Assembly (NCBI GenBank): GCA_014382645.1
Contig: JACNJI010000335.1
Span: 1 to 9,958, forward strand
From: Verrucomicrobiota bacterium
Lineage (GTDB): Bacteria > Verrucomicrobiota > Verrucomicrobiia > Opitutales > Seribacteraceae
Length of the DNA stretch: 9,958 nt
Direction: 5' to 3'
The position numbers were made by a program, and so were the translations under genes. Of this stretch, positions 6,142 through 9,958 are shown one piece after another (position 1 is the stretch's first letter; every line of letters begins with the position of its first letter). The notes below the pieces were generated by a model. It did not search any database and was not told the DNA's origin. It saw nothing but the letters and a program-made list of their open reading frames with translations.

Positions 6142-7092
6142 GTTGCCACAACTGACTTGTTCGGTGGTTAGTTTGTCGATATAGCCGAGCCTTTCGACAA
6201 TGAAATCGGCTCCAGTTGGTATCCAGCTACGCAGTTCTTCGCTACCTAAATGGTTTACGATGTTAATTTCATTTATAAGATTAAAAACGTTCGTAAAATC
6301 AACTAAGCCTCCAAGGACTGCCTCGGTCTCGAAACGTGGTGATAAGAAAGTGTCAATGTCTCGATAATTCGACTTTATCCGTTTTCGGTATAGCAGACAA
6401 AGCCATGAAGTCTTTCCTAAGGCTGAAGACACTCTCTCCCAGTCTTCATATCTAAACGATTTTTTCAGCTTCTTTCCGTCCTTGGTGCGAATCTTGAGAT
6501 CTGGCTTCTTATCTTCAAGATGCATCTTCCTTGTGGATCGGAAGAAACTTATTAAATGACGCTTCACTTCCTCGATGTCTGGACCGTTCCACCGTGATGG
6601 ATGAAAATCTTGGATCGTTGATGATATCCCTTGGGTCTTGAGATCTTTAAGGCCTCCATCAATGACGACATTTAGCTCGCCAAGCAAAGCCCCATGACTT
6701 GCTAAATCCGAAACTTTTTTCCTTACTGCTGCGTGTGATCTTTCAGTAAACCCTAAAGCTGAGAAGGAAGCTAATGTCGAATTGAACGCTGCGTAATAAG
6801 ACTGAGGGAAAGCCCATTGAGCCACAAAGCCTGATCCGGGTCCTGAGAAATTATTCGATGTCGAACGCAAGAGTCGCTCGGTATTCCATGAATTAATTAA
6901 GAGCTGCCGAATGCGGGGGATATCTAATTGATTCTTTGATCGAATGCGCAGCAATGCTCTGTAGCGACTCAACGAGTCGGTTTGGCTATAACAATACTCT
7001 GCGTATAGACCAAGTGCCTTGAATTGATTGGCCGTAGTCAGAGCTGCCCAGTCATCTTCTGTCCGGTCTGGTTCTCTTCGAGGGATAAGCAT
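6136..7092 (-). CDS. HEPN-like protein of unknown function, first gene of the array
   Basis: A 318-residue, largely helical, Arg/Lys-rich protein with no signal peptide or membrane segment. Residues 96-124 (FPQSYYAAFNS, then LGFTERSHAAVRK) follow the pattern seen in many HEPN-domain proteins, SYYAxFxAxxALLxxxGxxxxSHxxV. A later segment LYRKRIKSNYRDIDTFLS (234-251) resembles the second conserved HEPN helix. I do not see a textbook RxxxxH ribonuclease motif with confidence, so catalytic activity is doubtful. HEPN proteins often act as RNases or regulators in toxin-antitoxin and phage-defence systems, but no nucleotidyltransferase partner is next to it. The ATG at 7090-7092 follows the inferred insertion point by about 20 bases, with no strong ribosome binding site. 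The stop TAA lies in GGCTAAC. The gene is certain; the family assignment is moderate. Confidence 0.8.
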   Translation of the reverse strand: MLIPRREPDRTEDDWAALTTANQFKALGLYAEYCYSQTDSLSRYRALLRIRSKNQLDIPRIRQLLINSWNTERLLRSTSNNFSGPGSGFVAQWAFPQSYYAAFNSTLASFSALGFTERSHAAVRKKVSDLASHGALLGELNVVIDGGLKDLKTQGISSTIQDFHPSRWNGPDIEEVKRHLISFFRSTRKMHLEDKKPDLKIRTKDGKKLKKSFRYEDWERVSSALGKTSWLCLLYRKRIKSNYRDIDTFLSPRFETEAVLGGLVDFTNVFNLINEINIVNHLGSEELRSWIPTGADFIVERLGYIDKLTTEQVSCGNG

Positions 7093-7112
7093 TATTTATC
7101 TATTTTACCGAA

Positions 7113-7715
7113 CAATGTCGTCTCAATACGGGGGGGGTACCTGCAGCGGGCTCTTTGTTCGCTCTTTTGCATCGCACTTGTAGATATCCACCCATTCATT
7201 ATCCTTGCCAGTCATCGACCCTTGAATGGCCCAGGACTTGGGGTCTCTTCCGGGCATGTCCGGGGCAGTTGTTAGAGTAAAGTGGGTCAGGCTCGCAGGA
7301 TTTTTGAGTTGAACAGCCAAATAGTAGGGTGCCTTGAGAGTTGGTCCTCCTTTGCCGCCGTCCTTGAACCCGACGTACCACTTGCGAGTCTCAGGCTTGT
7401 TGAGAAATAAGCTGCATGCCGGGGCACCCTGCCAGCTTTGGAACGGATGGGTTTGGTGCGGTGGGCTGCGGGTGGTGAAACGGGTGACATCTTCATGTCA
7501 ATCCATCCGAAATTCAGGGGGCGCATTTCGTCTTCACTTAGTGCCTGCCCATAATTGACTCCCTCCTTTTCTACTATTGCATTAATCGGGTCAGTGAGGT
7601 CACCACCGAGCAAGCTGCTATTACCAGTATCGAGTTTGAGAGCAGCATTTGTACTGGGCCCAGATAGGATAATACAGGTAAGTGCGAAAACGGGAATCAA
7701 GTGGGTTGAAGGCAT
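7113..7715 (-). pseudogene. Split F5/8 type C (discoidin-like) secreted protein, 5' half, frameshifted
   Basis: The start is at 7715 (MPSTHLIPVFALTCIILS) or at the in-frame ATG at 7727; either gives a signal peptide ending near STNA. The mature start (LKLDTGNSSLLGGDLTDP) resembles secreted planctomycete-type proteins. The reading frame breaks near 7494-7499. Before it, LNFGWID is encoded; after it, in another frame, EDVTRFTTRSPPHQ, FLNKPETRKWYVGFKDGG, YYLAVQLKNPASLTHFTL and MPGRDPKSWAIQGS follow. The last segments are a typical discoidin-like core (strand, RDPxxW, QGSxxG, W). Skipping two bases (AT at 7495-7496) gives an uninterrupted ...WIDEDVTRF.... A second shift sits in the C8 run (G8 at 7130-7137): with seven bases the protein reads PRIETTL up to the insertion point; with eight it ends at TGA 7123-7125. 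The 3' half lies at 2740-3003. The gene has been inactivated by cassette insertion plus indels. Confidence 0.78.
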
Positions 7716-7884
7716 GGTTGAATACATGTTGAATAAGTGAGGAAACCTTTAGGTAGAGCCGGTATTTTGGAAAACCGGTTAATTATTCCGTGAGGTGTTT
7801 TGAATCGTGGAATCATGGCTTTCGGGATTGGAGTCGGGCACTTTTGGGAATGTTCCCGTAACCCATGGATGCAAACATAATTCC

Positions 7885-8853
7885 TTAGCGAATCACTTCG
7901 CCTTGTACTCCCACCGTTGCGGATGCCGCAGTTGCATTGCCCAGATTCTTGAAGTCCTTGAAGCTCCAGACAAGTTTCTTGTCTTTGGTGACCTCAATCA
8001 GTTGCGGGTTGTCTGGACCGGCGTGACAATTTCCTACAACGATATTTCCGTTCGGCAACAGTTCCAAGGAGGTAACCCAAGCAAGAGTGACGCCGGGAAT
8101 ATCGTTTTGCTTGAGGTGCCAGACGATTACCTTCTTGGGAGTCACTTCGAGAACCGAGTGACCTGATCCAGTGGCAATCAAGGTGTTCCCGCTTGGCAGA
8201 CGAATGGCGTTGAATACTTGGTTGCCCCAACCTTTCGGGCCATGGCCTCCTTTGCGTGGTTTGCCGAACAGCGAAACTTGGTAATCCCAGACGATCCTTC
8301 CGGTGGGTGAGTATTCCGTGACTCGTCCTTCACCTTCATGACAAAGAAGGTAGTTTCCGTTCTTTAGTTTGTGCCCCTGCCGAACGTCGCGATGGGCGTT
8401 GAGTTGTTTGACCTTGTACTTCAGTTCATGTTGAATTTCGCCCGCCTTGTTGATCTCGATGATCCGGCCGATGCCGTTTTCCACGACCATGGTGTTGCCG
8501 TTTTCAAGTCTTTGAAAGGCGTGTACCTCGAGCCTCTTTCCTTCGTTCCCATTCCTGTTTTGGGCATCGTAACTCCAGACCGTTTTGCCTTTCGGGTTGA
8601 CCTCAATCAGTTTCTTCCAACCGGACTGGCAAAGAACGTTGCCGTTCTGTAATTGTTGAATGCGGTGAACCGAGCCGGTCCTGAATGTCAAGAGGACATT
8701 GCCCACTGCGTCGTACTTGACGACCTGGCCCTTGTCGCTTGCGAATACGCCGTGCCTTGTTGATGATACCTCTGCCTTTTCCGCTGCATTTGCAATACAC
8801 GCAAGCAGCAAGAAACCCTGAAGGGCGGTAAGAATTGTTTTGTAGGTTCGCAT
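7885..8853 (-). CDS. Secreted beta-propeller (PQQ-like / arylsulfotransferase-like repeat) protein
   Basis: A 322-residue protein with a Sec signal peptide (MRTYKTILTALQGFLLLACIANA, about 23 residues, with AxA-type cleavage). The rest is a repeat with a period near 48 residues. Each unit contains an L-x-N/S-G-N turn followed by a strand (LQNGNVLCQS, LENGNTMVVEN, LKNGNYLLCH, LPSGNTLIATG, LPNGNIVVGN; the NGN/SGN positions are 70, 118, 165, 221 and 268) and then an IxEx(N/S/T)xxGxxVW-like strand pair. This is a beta-propeller blade of the PQQ or arylsulfotransferase-like type, giving five to six blades and a periplasmic or extracellular location. No heme or metal motif is evident, so a binding or scaffold role is as likely as catalysis. 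The start at 8853 has AAAGG about 10 bases upstream. The gene precedes the split discoidin-like gene on the same strand and is divergent from the DUF1080 gene. Confidence 0.88.
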   Translation of the reverse strand: MRTYKTILTALQGFLLLACIANAAEKAEVSSTRHGVFASDKGQVVKYDAVGNVLLTFRTGSVHRIQQLQNGNVLCQSGWKKLIEVNPKGKTVWSYDAQNRNGNEGKRLEVHAFQRLENGNTMVVENGIGRIIEINKAGEIQHELKYKVKQLNAHRDVRQGHKLKNGNYLLCHEGEGRVTEYSPTGRIVWDYQVSLFGKPRKGGHGPKGWGNQVFNAIRLPSGNTLIATGSGHSVLEVTPKKVIVWHLKQNDIPGVTLAWVTSLELLPNGNIVVGNCHAGPDNPQLIEVTKDKKLVWSFKDFKNLGNATAASATVGVQGEVIR

Positions 8854-8917
8854 GTGAGTATTACCTTTGAATTTGATGTTAGAAGGAGAAAATTTCTTTT
8901 AGCTAGATGGGTTTCCC

Positions 8918-8938
8918 ACAACTGTTTTGAAGTTGTCA
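8918..8938. promoter_or_regulatory. Inverted repeat with a TTGACA box in the divergent intergenic region
   Basis: The 194 bases between the divergent beta-propeller and DUF1080 starts contain an inverted repeat, ACAACT at 8918-8923 and AGTTGT at 8931-8936, with a 7-base spacer. On the minus strand a TTGACA box (8933-8938) overlaps the second arm and points toward the beta-propeller gene. No convincing -10 box lies at the right distance. It may be an operator or promoter element shared by the two genes, or a small chance hairpin. Confidence 0.25.
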
Positions 8939-9037
8939 ATTTCAGTAAAACAAACTCGTCCGCAATCTCTAAATGATCGACTATTGAAATGAAACCTTAG
9001 TGACCGTCTCGAATTCCTTCCATTGATTCAATCTTAC

Positions 9038-9041
9038 GGAG
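9038..9041 (+). promoter_or_regulatory. Ribosome binding site of the DUF1080 gene
   Basis: GGAG within ACGGAG lies 6 bases before the ATG at 9048. An out-of-frame ATG at 9043 opens only a two-codon frame (ATG ACA TGA). The spacing supports 9048 as the true start. Confidence 0.65.
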
Positions 9042-9047
9042 TATGAC

Positions 9048-9761
9048 ATGATCAAAAATAACATTCCCTGCATGTTCACTGCGCTTACGGCTCTTATGAC
9101 GCTCCCTGTCATTTCAGCCAAGCCTGGCAAAGATTTCATTAAAATTTTCGACGGTAAGACGCTCGATGGTTGGGAGGCGATGCCGGCCAAGACGGCTTTC
9201 GCCTGGACGGTTGAGGCTGGTATGATCGTGGGGAACGGTGCCAAGGCCCGCAGTTATATAGTCTACCAAAACTCGGAGGTGGCAGACCTCGAATTGAAGT
9301 TCGCCTATCGCTTCCCGGGCAAAGGAAACAGCGGGGTAAGCATTCGGGCAATCGTCGACCCGACGGGCAAGCGTGGCTTCCAGAGCTATCATGCCGACAT
9401 CGGTCATCTCGGCATCGGCCCTCAGGTGCTTGGGGCATGGGATTTTCATACACCGGGCCGCAAGGAGCATCGGTGTTTCCGTGGCGAACGGTTGGTGATC
9501 GACGAAAACGACAAGCCGACCTTAACTAAGCTCAAGGGAGCGGTGGCCAAGGATGATATCAACAAGAACGGTTGGAATGTCGTTCACGTTGTGGTCAAGG
9601 GCAACCAGTTCAAGTTTTCCATCAACGGCAAGCCGGCATCGGAATTCACCGAACACTTGCCCCAAAAGAAACGCCTGAAGAGGGGCATGATCCAATTCCA
9701 GCTTCATGATCCGGGCATGATCGTCCATTTCAAGGACATGTACTTGAAGGTCTTGAAGTAG
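9048..9761 (+). CDS. DUF1080 (3-keto-disaccharide hydrolase-like) secreted protein
   Basis: A 237-residue protein with a Sec signal peptide (about residues 1-24, MIKNNIPCMFTALTALMTLP then VISA). The mature part begins with the DUF1080 hallmark FIKIFDGKTLDGWEA (residues 30-44). It continues with the concanavalin-like jelly-roll pattern of the family: FAWTVEAGMIVGNG, DLELKFAYRFPGKGNSGVSIRA, a QSYHADIG segment, NGWNVVHVVVKGNQFKFSINGKPASEF, and the closing IQFQLHDPGMIVHFKDMYLK. The length is normal for a single-domain member. Some DUF1080 proteins are glycoside hydrolases acting on 3-keto sugars, and others are only known as sugar-binding or uncharacterised; which applies here cannot be read from the sequence. 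It sits divergently from the beta-propeller gene and close to the broken sulfatase and discoidin-like genes, so a role in extracellular polysaccharide use is likely by context. Confidence 0.93.
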   Translation: MIKNNIPCMFTALTALMTLPVISAKPGKDFIKIFDGKTLDGWEAMPAKTAFAWTVEAGMIVGNGAKARSYIVYQNSEVADLELKFAYRFPGKGNSGVSIRAIVDPTGKRGFQSYHADIGHLGIGPQVLGAWDFHTPGRKEHRCFRGERLVIDENDKPTLTKLKGAVAKDDINKNGWNVVHVVVKGNQFKFSINGKPASEFTEHLPQKKRLKRGMIQFQLHDPGMIVHFKDMYLKVLK

Positions 9762-9772
9762 GTGCTTTCAGA

Positions 9773-9958
9773 ATAGTTCCGCGATTATTAAAAAAGTCCT
9801 TCTATACTTTCTCTTTTTTTTCCATCGGGTATGGTGCCTTAGCCGAGGAGGCCTACGAGATTACCGCCAAGGCATGGAGCGCATTGGGAAGCAAGAATTG
9901 GGATGCGGCCATAGCCCATGCCAACAAGGCGATCCGGACTTGGGGTCCCCAAGCCAGA
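9773..9958 (+). CDS. Partial secreted TPR-like protein, start unclear, 3' end outside window
   Basis: From about 9836 to the right edge one frame reads ALAEEAYEITAKAWSALG and then KNWDAAIAHANKAIRTWG. The second part has the alternating small and aromatic pattern of a tetratricopeptide helix pair. It follows a signal-peptide-like stretch in the same frame (LLKKSFYTFSFFSIGYGALA, with ALA as a cleavage site). No ATG, GTG or TTG lies between the upstream DUF1080 stop and this stretch. The start is therefore an ATA or ATT codon, or a shift in the T8 run at 9814-9821 has broken the frame. In a neighbouring frame (ATT at 9784) the sequence reads as another good signal peptide (IIKKVLLYFLFFF) that would join this frame by a slip in the T run. 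It lies directly after the DUF1080 gene and may be in the same operon. The coordinate 9773 is the first open codon that could conceivably start and is uncertain. Confidence 0.5.
   Translation, partial: MVPRLLKKSFYTFSFFSIGYGALAEEAYEITAKAWSALGSKNWDAAIAHANKAIRTWGPQAR

Larger units (their letters stand above)
3004..7112 (-). mobile_element. Integron gene-cassette array (four genes) inserted in a host gene; no integrase in the window
   Basis: A block of 4109 bases holding four co-directional minus-strand genes with very short gaps, separated by attC-like palindromes. Its ends fall on G^TT: 7113/7112 at the 5' side (sense ACATTG^TTCGG) and 3004/3003 at the 3' side (sense GGCG^TTCACTT). Outside these points the flanks read as one protein, so the target was ACATTG^TTCACTT. 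Its GTTCA fits the GWTMW pattern known for integron integrase secondary sites. There is no target duplication and no transposase, as expected for tyrosine-recombinase cassette insertion. Three of the four genes stop inside an R''-type box (TAA within RYYYAAC). The block is visibly AT-richer than its flanks, at least over 3040-4780. No intI or attI is seen, so this would count as a cluster of attC sites lacking an integrase. The boundaries are inferred from the reconstruction; the outer 5' one rests on protein continuity only. Confidence 0.8.

Noticed and set aside
3004..7112. Transposon or insertion sequence splitting the discoidin-like gene.
   Set aside because: No transposase, no terminal inverted repeats and no target duplication; the boundaries and internal sites fit cassette recombination instead.
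7759..7778. Imperfect inverted repeat (CCGG, TTTT, AAAA, CCGG) between the beta-propeller and the split gene as a terminator.
   Set aside because: The stem is short and bulged and no T run follows on the minus strand, so it cannot be supported as a terminator.

Overview
The window reads as a PVC-group bacterium (Verrucomicrobiota, Planctomycetota or a relative). The evidence is the gene content: a DUF1553/PSD1 protein overlapping a Tat-exported DUF1501 protein, a sulfatase remnant, a secreted beta-propeller, a DUF1080 protein and a discoidin-like protein. This set is typical of the polysaccharide-degrading, sulfatase-rich loci of these phyla. No rRNA, tRNA or CRISPR is visible.

Layout. Positions 2-2349 (+) hold the end of a DUF1553 gene, joined by an ATGA overlap to a complete DUF1501 gene. 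Positions 2366-2756 (+) hold a broken sulfatase: a Ser-type N-terminal third only, with a probable frameshift in its signal peptide. Positions 2740-3003 and 7113-7715 (both -) are the two halves of one secreted F5/8 type C (discoidin-like) gene. Positions 3004-7112 form a separate block of about 4.1 kb, AT-richer than its flanks over at least the first gene, with four tightly packed genes, all on the minus strand. Positions 7885-8853 (-) encode a secreted beta-propeller, 9048-9761 (+) a DUF1080 protein, and the right edge holds the start of a TPR-like protein.

The main result is that the 3004-7112 block behaves as an integron gene-cassette array without an integrase in view. Three of its four genes end with a TAA inside a seven-base core of the form RYYYAAC (GTATAAC, GCATAAC, GGCTAAC), which is the R'' box of an attC site. 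Imperfect attC-like palindromes follow three of the four genes. Removing the block exactly between G and TT (G^TT, the integrase cleavage position) joins the two halves of the discoidin-like gene across ...ETTL|FTSFTSD.... One base must also be dropped from a C8 run to keep the frame. The target, GTTCA, fits the degenerate GWTMW pattern reported for integrase secondary sites. So cassettes appear to have entered an ordinary chromosomal gene rather than an attI platform.

The cassettes, in transcription order, encode a HEPN-like protein of 318 aa, an SRPBCC/START-like protein of 163 aa, a single-pass membrane protein of unknown function (222 aa), and an OLD-family ATPase-TOPRIM nuclease (579 aa). 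The OLD and HEPN-like genes suggest a defence or stress cargo, but this is inference. The cassettes lie in the same direction as the gene they interrupt, so that gene's promoter, and possibly the one upstream of the beta-propeller gene, could drive them.
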